In this document: positions 51,622 through 60,289 of the stretch, piece after piece
Numbering within the stretch: position 1 is the first letter of the stretch
Layout of the letters: each line of letters begins with the position of its first letter
Assembly: GCA_902363835.1 (NCBI GenBank)
Contig: CABJBM010000007.1
Span: forward strand, 62,001-126,000
DNA: 64,000 nucleotides
Direction of reading: 5' to 3'
DNA from: Lachnospiraceae bacterium
GTDB lineage: Bacteria; Bacillota; Clostridia; Lachnospirales; Lachnospiraceae
The notes under the pieces: model-generated
Seen by the model: the letters and a program-made list of their open reading frames with translations, nothing else
What the model was told of the DNA's origin: nothing
Databases searched by the model: none
Translations under genes and position numbers: made by a program

Positions 51622-52647
51622 CTATCTGCTCATTTCACTCTGAGGCCCTTTGTCATTATGGTCTCTGATAACAGTATTGACCTCGCTTAAATCAGAGGTG
51701 GGAAGATCTCCTGGTATGGTATTCTTTAAAGCGGCGGTCGCATTGCCGTACCGGACTGCTTCCATGCAGTCGCCTCCGCTGCTTAAAAGTCCATAAAGAG
51801 CTCCTGCAATATAAGCGTCTCCGCTTCCGATCCGGTCCACAACATCAATGTTATGGTATGGCTCTTCCTCGTAATATTGCTTTGTGGAAGCATCATAAAT
51901 CACGGAGCCAAAGGTGTGGCTCTTGGGGCTGTGAACGATTCTCTGGGTGGAAGCCACAACAGAAATGGGATATTCTTCTGTAAAGCTCTTCATCATCTCC
52001 TTAACGGTCCCCGTCTTCTTAAAGGTCAGCCTGGCCGTTTCTTCGGAGCAGAAGAAAATATCCACATAGGGAAGAATCTGTTCAATACACTCTCTGGCTT
52101 CCTCTCCTGTCCAGAGATTGCCCCGGAAATTCACATCAAAGGAAATGATGGTTCCTGTCTGCTTGAACCTTTTGATCATATCAACAGCGGTTTTCCTGGT
52201 GTTCTCACACAGGGCCAGGGTAATGCCTGTGGTGTGGAAACAGGTCGCTGCCTGATACATCTCTTCCGGAAAGGAAGAGGTGCTGATCTGGACAAAGGAA
52301 CTGTTCTTTCTGTCGTAAATGACTTTTGGTTTTCTCGGATATGCTCCGTATTCATAATAATAAAGCCCCAACCTTGCATTAGAGCTGCTGTCATAAACAA
52401 AATAGTCGTCACTGATTCCATAGGAACGGACTTTATTCTTCACAAAATTTCCTATATCATTAAACGGCAGCTGGGTAACCACGCCGGTATGAAGTCCTAA
52501 AAGAGCTGCGCCTACGGCAACGTTTAACTCCGCACCGCCCACCTGCTTTTGAAAGGAATCTCCCCGGACAAGCCGTTCCACGCCTGCAGGAGACAGGCGT
52601 AACAGCAGTTCTCCCAGGCTCAGTAAATCAAAAGGTCTGTCACTCAT
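51622..52647 (-). CDS. PfkB family sugar kinase, 2-keto-3-deoxygluconate kinase-like
   Basis: This 341-residue PfkB kinase has the GGAELNVAVGAALLG opening and an anion-hole motif DRIGSGDAYIAG (G-S-G-D with the catalytic Asp). It is related to, but clearly different from, the KDG kinase encoded immediately upstream. GGAGG lies 11 bases before the ATG. A terminator-like hairpin separates the two genes, so expression may be lower. Possible roles are a second KDG kinase or a kinase for a related keto-sugar acid. Confidence 0.85.
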   Translation of the reverse strand: MSDRPFDLLSLGELLLRLSPAGVERLVRGDSFQKQVGGAELNVAVGAALLGLHTGVVTQLPFNDIGNFVKNKVRSYGISDDYFVYDSSSNARLGLYYYEYGAYPRKPKVIYDRKNSSFVQISTSSFPEEMYQAATCFHTTGITLALCENTRKTAVDMIKRFKQTGTIISFDVNFRGNLWTGEEARECIEQILPYVDIFFCSEETARLTFKKTGTVKEMMKSFTEEYPISVVASTQRIVHSPKSHTFGSVIYDASTKQYYEEEPYHNIDVVDRIGSGDAYIAGALYGLLSSGGDCMEAVRYGNATAALKNTIPGDLPTSDLSEVNTVIRDHNDKGPQSEMSR

Positions 52648-52670
52648 CTTGAACTTTCCTCCATCGTTTT

Positions 52671-52700
52671 AAAAAGGGGAGCCATTATCAATGACTCCCC
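52671..52700 (-). terminator. terminator or attenuator between the two kinase genes
   Basis: GGGGAG and CTCCCC arms with inner pairs are followed on the minus strand by TTTTT. Downstream genes could still be reached by read-through. Confidence 0.75.
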
Positions 52701-52730
52701 ATATCTTTGGCGTAAACTTCTTTTTATGAA

Positions 52731-53762
52731 TTATCTCTGAACACGTCCTGAACCGTCGCCTCCGGCTAAAGTTTCCACGTCTTCTCTGGTTACCAGGTTA
52801 AAGTCTCCGGGAATGGTGTGCTTTAATGCGGATGCAGCCACAGCAAACTCTAAGGCACCCTTAAAGTCCTTGCCGTCAACCAGGCCGCAGATCATGCCTG
52901 CTGCAAAGGAATCGCCGCCGCCTACACGGTCAACAATAGGGGTAACGCGGTATTTTTTGGAATGGTAGAACTCACGGGTAGCACCATCCATAACACATGC
53001 AGACCAGCCATTGTCAGAAGCAGAGTGGCTTTCACGTAAGGAGCTGATCACGTATTTGAAGTTGAACTTATCAATCATCTGATTGAAGATGTCTACATAG
53101 CCCTGTAATTCCAGTTCACCGGAAGTTACATCCGTATTGCCCGGCTTAAAGCCAAGAACCTTTTCTGCATCCTCTTCGTTTCCGATGCACACATCAACGT
53201 ACTGCATCAGATTTGTCATAACCTTCTGAGCCTTCTCAGATGACCATAATTTCTTACGGAAGTTCAAGTCCACGGAAACGGTTACGCCGTGAGCCTTTGC
53301 TGCCTTTAAAGCTGCCTCAGTCAGTTCTGCCGCTTCATCGCTTACTGCCGGTGTGATTCCTGTAAAATGGAACCAATCCGCATCCTGAAAGATCTCGTCA
53401 AAATTAAAATTTGCCGCAGTTGCCGTTGCGATGGAGGAATGGGCTCTGTCATATACCACTGCAGACGCTCTCATGGCTGAACCTGTCTCTAAGTAGTAGA
53501 TACCAAGTCTTTCTCCGCTTCTTGAGATGTGCTTTGTTCCTACGTTGTATTTTCTTAAAGCAGCTACTGCGCACTCGCCGATGGGGTTTTTCGGAACTGC
53601 TGTTACGAACTGAACATCATGTCCATAGTTTGCCAGGGAAACAGCTACGTTAGCCTCTCCGCCGCCATAGTTTACATCAAACTCATCTGCCTGGATAAAT
53701 TTTTCATTATTTGGGGTAGATAATCTTAACATGATCTCGCCCATGGTCACAAGTTTTGCCAT
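52731..53762 (-). CDS. kdgK: 2-keto-3-deoxygluconate kinase
   Basis: This 343-residue PfkB kinase phosphorylates KDG to KDPG. It has the N-terminal glycine-rich NYGGGEANVAVSLA and the C-terminal DRVGGGDSFAAGM with the catalytic Asp. It is encoded directly after the KDPG aldolase gene (90-base gap), completing the Entner-Doudoroff-type branch for uronates. GGGAGAG precedes the ATG. Confidence 0.93.
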   Translation of the reverse strand: MAKLVTMGEIMLRLSTPNNEKFIQADEFDVNYGGGEANVAVSLANYGHDVQFVTAVPKNPIGECAVAALRKYNVGTKHISRSGERLGIYYLETGSAMRASAVVYDRAHSSIATATAANFNFDEIFQDADWFHFTGITPAVSDEAAELTEAALKAAKAHGVTVSVDLNFRKKLWSSEKAQKVMTNLMQYVDVCIGNEEDAEKVLGFKPGNTDVTSGELELQGYVDIFNQMIDKFNFKYVISSLRESHSASDNGWSACVMDGATREFYHSKKYRVTPIVDRVGGGDSFAAGMICGLVDGKDFKGALEFAVAASALKHTIPGDFNLVTREDVETLAGGDGSGRVQR

Positions 53763-53852
53763 TTTTTATTCTCTCCCTAAAATTCTATTATTATTTTTAA
53801 TTATCAGCTTTTTCTTAATTTGCGTGCCCAAAGGGGCCTTCTCTGCCGCCAT

Positions 53853-54503
53853 TTACCTTGCTGCGGCTACTGCCTCAACGAATTCCTTAGCCTTTGCTGT
53901 AACTGCAGCAAAATCACCGGTCTTAGCGCCCTTTGTTAAGCTGCTTCCCGTTCCAACGGCATAAGCTCCTGCCTTGATCCACTTATCCACGTTGTCAACG
54001 TCAACGCCGCCGGAAGGCATGAATTCACCCTGAGGAAGGGGTCCCTTAAAGGAGCTGATCGCTTCCGGTCCCATGATGTTGCCCGGGAAAATCTTGATCA
54101 CGTCACAGCCGCACTCCAGTGCGGTAATTGCCTCGGTAGGAGTCATAACCCCTGGAAGCATTGGCACTCTGTAACGGTTGCAAAGCTTGATGGTCTCAAC
54201 GTTTAAGCCTGGGCTTACCACATAATTAGCTCCTGCAAGAATAGCCGCCCTTGCTGTTTCCGGATCCAGAACAGTACCTGCTCCAATAACGACATCTGGA
54301 TTTTTGCTATATTTTTCAGACATTTTTGCGATGAATTCAATTGGGTTTCCTTCATCCATGGTCATTGTGATCTCAATGAAATTGATGCCGCCTGCAATGA
54401 TGGCGTCAACTACCTTTTCGCCCTGTTCAAAATCCTTTGCACGAACAACAGCTACCAGACAGTCTTTTTTCATCTTTAATAAAACCTGTTCCTTTTTCAT
54501 CAT
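53853..54503 (-). CDS. eda: KHG/KDPG aldolase
   Basis: This 216-residue class I aldolase cleaves KDPG to pyruvate and glyceraldehyde 3-phosphate. The Schiff-base Lys lies in DVIKIFPGN and the conserved Glu in NFIEITMTM. The start is the first of two ATG codons 7 bases after GGAGAG. The promoter upstream carries an IclR-type palindrome. Together with kdgK it forms the final steps of hexuronate catabolism. Confidence 0.95.
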   Translation of the reverse strand: MMKKEQVLLKMKKDCLVAVVRAKDFEQGEKVVDAIIAGGINFIEITMTMDEGNPIEFIAKMSEKYSKNPDVVIGAGTVLDPETARAAILAGANYVVSPGLNVETIKLCNRYRVPMLPGVMTPTEAITALECGCDVIKIFPGNIMGPEAISSFKGPLPQGEFMPSGGVDVDNVDKWIKAGAYAVGTGSSLTKGAKTGDFAAVTAKAKEFVEAVAAAR

Positions 54504-54525
54504 CCTTCTTCTCTCCTTCTTTATT

Positions 54526-54600
54526 TTCGTATATACGAACTAGTTTCATATTTACGATTCCTATACTTGAAATATTAATCGTTTCCAGGCATTTTGTCAA
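54526..54600 (-). promoter_or_regulatory. eda promoter with IclR-type operator
   Basis: On the minus strand TTGACA (54595-54600), 17 bases, TAATAT (54572-54577). Downstream is the perfect 14-bp palindrome TTCGTATATACGAA (54526-54539), and between them a degenerate half-like copy, TTTCATATTTACGA. The palindrome matches the one at the iclR promoter. Confidence 0.7.
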
Positions 54601-54610
54601 CAGGTATTCC

Positions 54611-55372
54611 TTATATTTTCCCAAGAAATCCTAACAAACGGGAAACCTCCATGCCCTTCCTTGAAACCAGATTTCCCAGAGCCTCATAATCTTCCGAGGG
54701 CTTATAGAGGCTGGAAATGCTGATGGCTCCCAGCACATTGCCATCCCGGTCAAAAACCGGCGCTCCCACACACTGCATATGCTCCTCCATCTCTCTTGCA
54801 TCAAAAGCATAACCTCTCTCCCTGACCTTTTTAAGCTCTTCCAGAAGTTGTCCTTTGTTTTTGATAGTCTGTTCCGTAAACTGGGTGAATTTCAGCCGGT
54901 TGATCATCTGCTCCCTGGATTCCTCATCGCTGTATGCCAGGATCACCTTTCCAAGGGAAGTGCAGTACATGGGATTTTTCGAACCAACAGTTGCAGTTGT
55001 AATGATAGGGTTCTCCGGTTCGAACTTACATATGTATACCACATGATGATCCGAAGGAATTCCAAAAAAGACTGTTTTTCCCACTTCTTTTGAAAATGCC
55101 TTTAACACCGGTTCAATGATTCCGATAAAATCCAGATTGTTGGTATAATTAACGCCAATACGGTAGGCCATCAGGCCTATGGTGAATTTTTGCTTCTGTC
55201 CTCTTGTCACATTTACCATGCCCATTTCGGCAAGGGTTGTTACAATATCATAGGCGCTGGTCTTGGGCAGATCCAGCTTTTCACAGAGATCATCTAAGGT
55301 AGCCCCTTCCGGCGTTCTGGAGATCAGCTTTAAGATCTCCACGGTTCTTTGTGTCGTTCTGTTCAATTTCAT
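54611..55372 (-). CDS. IclR family transcriptional regulator (KdgR-like)
   Basis: This 253-residue regulator has a winged helix at the N-terminus (RTTQRTVEILKLI and LPKTSAYDIVTTLAEMG) and an IclR effector domain (VGKTVFFGIP, GSKNPMYCTSLGKVILAY, AREMEEHMQCVGAPVFD). GGAGG lies 7 bases before the ATG; a longer frame lacks a site. Located upstream of eda and kdgK and divergent to a LacI gene, it most likely controls the KDG branch, with KDG or KDPG as effector. Confidence 0.93.
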   Translation of the reverse strand: MKLNRTTQRTVEILKLISRTPEGATLDDLCEKLDLPKTSAYDIVTTLAEMGMVNVTRGQKQKFTIGLMAYRIGVNYTNNLDFIGIIEPVLKAFSKEVGKTVFFGIPSDHHVVYICKFEPENPIITTATVGSKNPMYCTSLGKVILAYSDEESREQMINRLKFTQFTEQTIKNKGQLLEELKKVRERGYAFDAREMEEHMQCVGAPVFDRDGNVLGAISISSLYKPSEDYEALGNLVSRKGMEVSRLLGFLGKI

Positions 55373-55397
55373 GGTTTTGCCTCCATTTCTATGTCCT

Positions 55398-55449
55398 AGT
55401 ATACTCCCGGAAACTGAAAAAAAGCAAGATGATTTTCGCATATGCGAAA
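55398..55449 (-). promoter_or_regulatory. iclR promoter and adjacent 16-bp palindrome
   Basis: On the minus strand TTGCTT (55422-55427), 18 bases, TATACT (55398-55403). Next to the -35 box lies TTTCGCATATGCGAAA (55434-55449), a perfect 16-bp palindrome sharing the TTCG-yATATr-CGAA plan with the eda operator. Confidence 0.7.
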
Positions 55450-55452
55450 CAT

Positions 55453-55468
55453 TTGTAAGCATTTACAA
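55453..55468 (+). promoter_or_regulatory. LacI-type operator 1
   Basis: TTGTAA-GCAT-TTACAA is an inverted repeat of the LacI class, 48 bases upstream of the lacI-type gene -35 box. Confidence 0.55.
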
Positions 55469-55516
55469 AATGCCCGGGATTTCTTCGGATATTTCTTGAA
55501 AACTAAAAATCAGGGA

Positions 55517-55569
55517 TTGTAATATCTATCATAATTATGTATAATAAGCTGGGTATGTAAATACTTACA
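55517..55569 (+). promoter_or_regulatory. promoter of lacI-uxaC with LacI-type operator 2
   Basis: TTGTAA, 17 bases, TATAAT (55540-55545). Just downstream lies TGTAA-ATAC-TTACA (55556-55569), matching operator 1 in both arms. Binding at both sites, about 102 bases apart, would repress and may loop the DNA. Confidence 0.7.
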
Positions 55570-55587
55570 ATTACGGAGGTGATGCTT

Positions 55588-56589
55588 TTGAATATCTATG
55601 ATGTTTCCCAACATGCTCACGTATCGATTGCCACCGTTTCCCGCGTCATCAACGGAAATCCCAATGTCAGTGAAAAAACCAGAAAGCGGGTCCTGGACGT
55701 CATGGACGAGCTTGGCTATACTCCCAATGTATTTGCCAGAAGCCTGGGATTAAATACCATGAAGACCATTGGGATCATGTGTGCCGATTCTTCTGATCCA
55801 TGGCTGGCGGAAGCTATTTACTATCTGGAAAAGGAGCTGAGAGGCAATGGCTATGATTCCATTCTCTGCTGCACCGGCTATCTTCCGGAAACCAAAAAGA
55901 AGTATCTGGAACTTTTGCGCTCCAAACGGGTGGATGCCATCATCCTCACCGGTTCCCATTATATAGAAGCAAAGCCAAAGGACAATGCCTATCTTTTAGA
56001 GGCTGCAAAGGATCTTCCCATTATGCTGGTCAACGGCAGTCTGGAAGGGGAACAGATCTACAGCACGGTTTGTGACGATCACGCCGCGGTCTATGATGCC
56101 ACCTTACGCCTTTACCGCTCCGGCCGTTCTTCGGTGCTTTACCTCTATTCCGGAAGTTCCTTCAGCAATTTGCGCAAGCTTTCCGGCTATCGGGATGCCG
56201 TAAGAGACGCCGGCTTTATGATCCGGGACGAGCTTATGGTACTCTGTCAAAAGGATTTAGATGCGTCCATGGAACGGCTGGACACTCTCTCCCGTTCCGG
56301 CGTTCATTTTGATGCGGTGCTGGCTTCTGAGGATATTCTGGCTGTTGGAGCCGTAAAATATGCAGACAGGGCAGGACTTAAGATCCCTGAGAACTTGAGC
56401 ATCATCGGATATAACAACTCCATCCTGTCTAAGTGCACAACCCCGGAAATTACTTCTGTTGACAACAAAGTGGAAGCTCTCTGCACCACCACTGTCAACA
56501 CCCTGATGAAGGTGCTGGAGGTGGGTAACGTACCAACAAAAACCACCATCACTCCGGAACTGATAAAACGAGGTACTACTAATTTCTAA
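55588..56589 (+). CDS. LacI family transcriptional regulator (uronate operon)
   Basis: This 333-residue repressor has the N-terminal helix-turn-helix IYDVSQHAHVSIATVSRVIN and hinge NVFARSLGLN, then an effector domain ending in TTITPELIKRGTTNF. The start is a TTG 8 bases after GGAGG, giving the family-typical MNIYDV opening; an ATG and a GTG just upstream are too close to the ribosome site. uxaC follows after 29 bases, and two operators lie upstream, so it probably represses its own operon. Confidence 0.92.
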   Translation: MNIYDVSQHAHVSIATVSRVINGNPNVSEKTRKRVLDVMDELGYTPNVFARSLGLNTMKTIGIMCADSSDPWLAEAIYYLEKELRGNGYDSILCCTGYLPETKKKYLELLRSKRVDAIILTGSHYIEAKPKDNAYLLEAAKDLPIMLVNGSLEGEQIYSTVCDDHAAVYDATLRLYRSGRSSVLYLYSGSSFSNLRKLSGYRDAVRDAGFMIRDELMVLCQKDLDASMERLDTLSRSGVHFDAVLASEDILAVGAVKYADRAGLKIPENLSIIGYNNSILSKCTTPEITSVDNKVEALCTTTVNTLMKVLEVGNVPTKTTITPELIKRGTTNF

Positions 56590-56618
56590 TTTCACATATT
56601 CAAGGAGGACTCTCTAAC

Positions 56619-58022
56619 ATGAAACAGTTTATGGACAAAGACTTTTTACTGTCTACGGATTCAGCCAAAACTCTTTATCACACCTATGCAGAACCTATGC
56701 CGATTGTAGACTATCACTGCCATATCAATCCCCAGGAAATTTACGAAGACCGAAAGTTTGATACCATTACCCAGGTATGGTTAGGCGGCGACCATTACAA
56801 ATGGCGCCAGATGCGTTCCTGCGGCGTGGATGAAAGATACATTACCGGTGATGCCTCTGACCGTGAGAAATTCCAGAAGTGGGCTGAGATCCTGCCAAAG
56901 CTCATCGGCAATCCGCTCTATCATTGGAGCCATTTAGAGCTTCAGAGATATTTCGGGTATACGGGCCATTTAAACGGCAATACCGCGGAAGAGGTATGGA
57001 ATTTATGCAATGAAAAGCTTCATGAAGATTCCATGAGCGTGCGCAATCTCATCAGACAGTCCAATGTCAAGGTGATCTGCACCACCGACGATCCTGCCGA
57101 TACCCTGGAATGGCACAAAAAAATCGCTGAGGACTCCACCTTTGAAGTAAAAGTGCTTCCCGCCTGGAGACCTGACAAGGCCATGAACATTGAAAAGCCG
57201 GATTTTGCCGCTTATATGGCAAAATTATCCGCTGCAAGCGGCGTGGAAATCAAAGATTTCGCTTCCTTAAAGACCGCTTTAAAGAACCGCATGGAATTCT
57301 TTGGAAGCCAGGGCTGCAGCGTATCTGATCATGCTCTTGAATACGTCATGTTCGCCCCTGCCAAAGAGGCTGAGCTTGAAACGATCTTTGCAAACGGACT
57401 TTCCGGAAAAACCATTTCAAAGGATGACGAATTAAAATACAAAACCGCTTTCATGCTGTTCGCTGCAAAAGAATATAACCGCATGGGCTGGGTGATGCAG
57501 CTTCATTACGGCTGCAAGCGTGACAACAATGCCATGATGTATGAAAAGGTAGGACCTGACACCGGTTTTGACTGCATCAACAACTACGCTCCATCCGCAC
57601 AGATGGCTGATTTCTTAAATGCATTGAGCGCGACCGATGAAATCCCCAAAACCATCATTTACTCTTTAAATCCTGTTGACAACGCTTCCATCGGCACCAT
57701 CCTGGGCTGCTTCCAAAGCGAATTTCCGGGAAAGATCCAGCAGGGCTCCGCATGGTGGTTCAACGATCACAAGACCGGCATGACCGATCAGATGATCTCC
57801 CTGGCAAACTTGGGAAGCCTTGGAAACTTCATCGGAATGCTCACAGATTCCAGAAGCTTCTTATCCTACACCAGACATGAATATTTCCGCAGGATCCTCT
57901 GCGAGCTGATCGGCGGCTGGGTGGAAAACGGGGAATATCCGGATGATCAGGAAGCACTGAAAGAAATCATTGAGGGAATTTCCTTTAACAATGCCATAAA
58001 CTATTTTAATTTTGAAATTTAA
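56619..58022 (+). CDS. uxaC: glucuronate isomerase
   Basis: UxaC interconverts D-glucuronate and D-fructuronate (or galacturonate and tagaturonate). The 467-residue protein of the amidohydrolase fold begins with MPIVDYHCHINPQEI, the metal-binding HxH motif, and has QLHYGCKRDNN, later QGSAWWFNDHKTGM. AAGGAGG precedes the ATG. It is the only reductive-branch enzyme in the window; UxaB and UxaA/UxuA partners must lie elsewhere. Confidence 0.95.
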   Translation: MKQFMDKDFLLSTDSAKTLYHTYAEPMPIVDYHCHINPQEIYEDRKFDTITQVWLGGDHYKWRQMRSCGVDERYITGDASDREKFQKWAEILPKLIGNPLYHWSHLELQRYFGYTGHLNGNTAEEVWNLCNEKLHEDSMSVRNLIRQSNVKVICTTDDPADTLEWHKKIAEDSTFEVKVLPAWRPDKAMNIEKPDFAAYMAKLSAASGVEIKDFASLKTALKNRMEFFGSQGCSVSDHALEYVMFAPAKEAELETIFANGLSGKTISKDDELKYKTAFMLFAAKEYNRMGWVMQLHYGCKRDNNAMMYEKVGPDTGFDCINNYAPSAQMADFLNALSATDEIPKTIIYSLNPVDNASIGTILGCFQSEFPGKIQQGSAWWFNDHKTGMTDQMISLANLGSLGNFIGMLTDSRSFLSYTRHEYFRRILCELIGGWVENGEYPDDQEALKEIIEGISFNNAINYFNFEI

Positions 58023-58047
58023 ATCATTTTTGTATCCAGTGCTTTAA

Positions 58048-58087
58048 CAAAAAAGATCCGGTCTGTTCAAAGACCGGATCTTTTTTG
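58048..58087. terminator. bidirectional terminator between uxaC and rnfB
   Basis: A perfect 17-bp stem (CAAAAAAGATCC arm) with a 6-base loop and A/T-runs at both ends lies between convergent genes; rnfB ends 2 bases away. Confidence 0.93.
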
Positions 58088-58088
58088 T

Positions 58089-58877
58089 TTACTGAATCAC
58101 CTTTACAGGGCATTTTGCCGCGCATTTTCCGCAGTTGGTGCATTTTTCATAATCAATCACCGCAACATTATTATCCATGTGAATGGCATCAAATTCACAC
58201 TGCTTTGTACACAGCATACAGGCAATACAGCCAACTTCACATTTAGCCTTTACATCCTTGCCCCTGTCATGGGAATTGCACTGAACCAGATGCTTTGCCT
58301 TATAGGGAACCAGGTCGATCAGATTGTTTGGACAGGCAGAAACGCATTTGCCGCAGGCTACGCATTTTTCCTTATCCACCATTGCCACACCGTCAACCAC
58401 ATGGATGGCATCAAATTCACAGGCCTTTACACAGGACCCGTATCCCATGCAGCCATAGACACAGGCCTTTTCCCCGGAACCTGGAACCGCAGAGATCATC
58501 CGGCAGTCGTCGATTCCGTAATAATTGTACTTGACCTTTGTCTTATCGCAGGTTCCCTTGCATTTTACAAAGGCGATCTTCTTATTTGTGGAACCTGCTT
58601 CAACTCCCATGATCCTGCCGATCCGTTCCGCTACCGCTGCACCGCCCACCGGACAGGCGGCAACATCTGCCTGACCCAGGGCAATGGCTTTTGCCAGAGC
58701 ATCACAGCCTGCATATCCGCAGCCGCCGCAGTTGTTTCCCGGAAGCTCATTACGGACAAGGATCTCTTTTTCATCTACTTCTACTTTAAACTTTTCGCTG
58801 GCAATCCCTAAGAACACACCGATTAAAATACCGATGGCCCCCACAATGGCTGCCGCTAATACAATACCTGTTACCAT
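58089..58877 (-). CDS. rnfB: Rnf complex subunit RnfB (ferredoxin-binding)
   Basis: RnfB is the iron-sulfur entry subunit, accepting electrons from ferredoxin. The 262 residues have one N-terminal span (TGIVLAAAIVGAIGILIGVF), a 4Fe-4S motif C50-x2-C53-x4-C58-x16-C75, and at least four further CxxCxxCxxxC ferredoxin-type motifs to the C-terminus. It is the last gene of the rnfCDGEAB order. GGAGG precedes the ATG. Confidence 0.96.
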   Translation of the reverse strand: MVTGIVLAAAIVGAIGILIGVFLGIASEKFKVEVDEKEILVRNELPGNNCGGCGYAGCDALAKAIALGQADVAACPVGGAAVAERIGRIMGVEAGSTNKKIAFVKCKGTCDKTKVKYNYYGIDDCRMISAVPGSGEKACVYGCMGYGSCVKACEFDAIHVVDGVAMVDKEKCVACGKCVSACPNNLIDLVPYKAKHLVQCNSHDRGKDVKAKCEVGCIACMLCTKQCEFDAIHMDNNVAVIDYEKCTNCGKCAAKCPVKVIQ

Positions 58878-58892
58878 TCTTTCGTCTCCTCC

Positions 58893-59471
58893 TTATTTAA
58901 TTAATCCGGAAAATCCGAAAAATGCGATTGCCATCAGGCCGGAGGTAATTAAAACAATGGGGGATCCCTTAAAGGAATGGGGAACATCATTGAATTCGAT
59001 CCTCTCACGGACACCTGCCAGCATAACAATGGCAATGGTAAAGCCTACGGAAATACCCACACCGTTGACAACACTTTCCAGAATGTTATATCCCTTCTGC
59101 ACATTGGTTAAGGCAACACCCAGAACCGCACAGTTGGTGGTGATCAAAGGAAGATACACGCCCAGTGCCTCATAAAGAGCGGGCATGGATTTCTTTAAAA
59201 ACATTTCTACAAACTGCACCAGGGCCGCAATGACCAGGATGAACACAATGGTCTGTAAAAACTCCAGATGAAGTCCTACTAAAATCCCCTTGTAAATCAC
59301 GCTGGTAACAAACGCTGCAATGGTAATTACAAAAATAACGGCTGCACCCATGCCGGCAGAAGTCTTCACATTTTTGGAAACTCCAAGGAATGGACAAAGG
59401 CCGAGAAACTGACTGAGCACTACGTTGTTGACCAATGCGGAGCCAATGGCAATCAATAACAATTCTTTCAT
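58893..59471 (-). CDS. rnfA: Rnf complex subunit RnfA
   Basis: This 192-residue six-span membrane subunit is homologous to NqrE and RnfE. It has the conserved NNVVLSQFLGLCPFLGVSKN at the start and VGLTTNCAVLGVAL-like segment later (LITTNCAVLGVALTN); paired cysteines in these loops coordinate a membrane iron cluster in characterised complexes. Spacing to rnfE is 12 bases and to rnfB 15. Confidence 0.96.
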   Translation of the reverse strand: MKELLLIAIGSALVNNVVLSQFLGLCPFLGVSKNVKTSAGMGAAVIFVITIAAFVTSVIYKGILVGLHLEFLQTIVFILVIAALVQFVEMFLKKSMPALYEALGVYLPLITTNCAVLGVALTNVQKGYNILESVVNGVGISVGFTIAIVMLAGVRERIEFNDVPHSFKGSPIVLITSGLMAIAFFGFSGLIK

Positions 59472-59483
59472 CTATCCATCCTC

Positions 59484-60278
59484 CTATTCATCTTTCCCGG
59501 AAGCTGCTGCTTTTGCCTGGGCTTCCTTTTTTTCTGCCTGTGCCTTCTTTGCTGCCAAAGCCTCCTCTTCCATCTGCTTCTTCCTTGCCTGAAGGACCTC
59601 ATGATTGGACATGCAGGAGGAACCGGTACAAGAGGCGCAGTTGCCGCCGCAGGCTAATTCAGACTTAGGACCGGAGCCGTTGGTGGCGGAAGGAGCTTTA
59701 AACTTGTTCTGAAGAGCTGTTAATATGGACAGCACAAAGAACGCGCCAGGAGCAAGGACAAAAATAGCAACATGGAAATCTTCCGGAATAATGGTGCGGC
59801 CGAATATGGCTCCTGCGCCTAACAGCTCACGGACAAGGCCGATGCAGGTAAGGGCAATGGTAAATCCAAGTCCCATACCGATTCCGTCAAAAGTGGATTC
59901 CATTACCCCGCTCTTGGAAGCATAGGATTCTGCACGGCCTAAAATAATACAGTTTACCACGATTAGTGGAATATAAATTCCCAGTGCAGAATACAGGCTG
60001 GGTACATAGGCCTCTAAAAGAAGCTGCACGATCGTAACCAGGGTTGCAACAATAACGATATAAGCAGGGATCCTCACCCGGTCCGGAATGATCTTACGAA
60101 GGGCAGAAATCAGCATATTGGAAAACATCAGCACCACAGTTGTGGAAAGCCCCATGCCCACGCCGTTCACCGCTGATGTGGTAACCGCCAGAGTCGGGCA
60201 CATGCCAAGCATCAGGATGAAGGTCGGGTTTTCTTTTACAATACCGTTAAATAAACGTTCCATACATTTGTTGTTCAT
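59484..60278 (-). CDS. rnfE: Rnf complex subunit RnfE with Cys-rich C-terminal tail
   Basis: This six-span subunit of 264 residues is longer than the usual 200 or so. The core has NPTFILMLGMCPTLAVTTSA and VNCIILGRAE, the conserved Cys segments of the RnfA/RnfE pair. From about residue 192 an extra tail follows: a Cys cluster C210-x3-C214-x2-C217-x4-C222 and then a strongly charged Ala/Lys/Glu helix. GGAGG precedes the ATG by 7. Confidence 0.95.
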   Translation of the reverse strand: MNNKCMERLFNGIVKENPTFILMLGMCPTLAVTTSAVNGVGMGLSTTVVLMFSNMLISALRKIIPDRVRIPAYIVIVATLVTIVQLLLEAYVPSLYSALGIYIPLIVVNCIILGRAESYASKSGVMESTFDGIGMGLGFTIALTCIGLVRELLGAGAIFGRTIIPEDFHVAIFVLAPGAFFVLSILTALQNKFKAPSATNGSGPKSELACGGNCASCTGSSCMSNHEVLQARKKQMEEEALAAKKAQAEKKEAQAKAAASGKDE

Positions 60279-60289
60279 CTTCCCACCTC

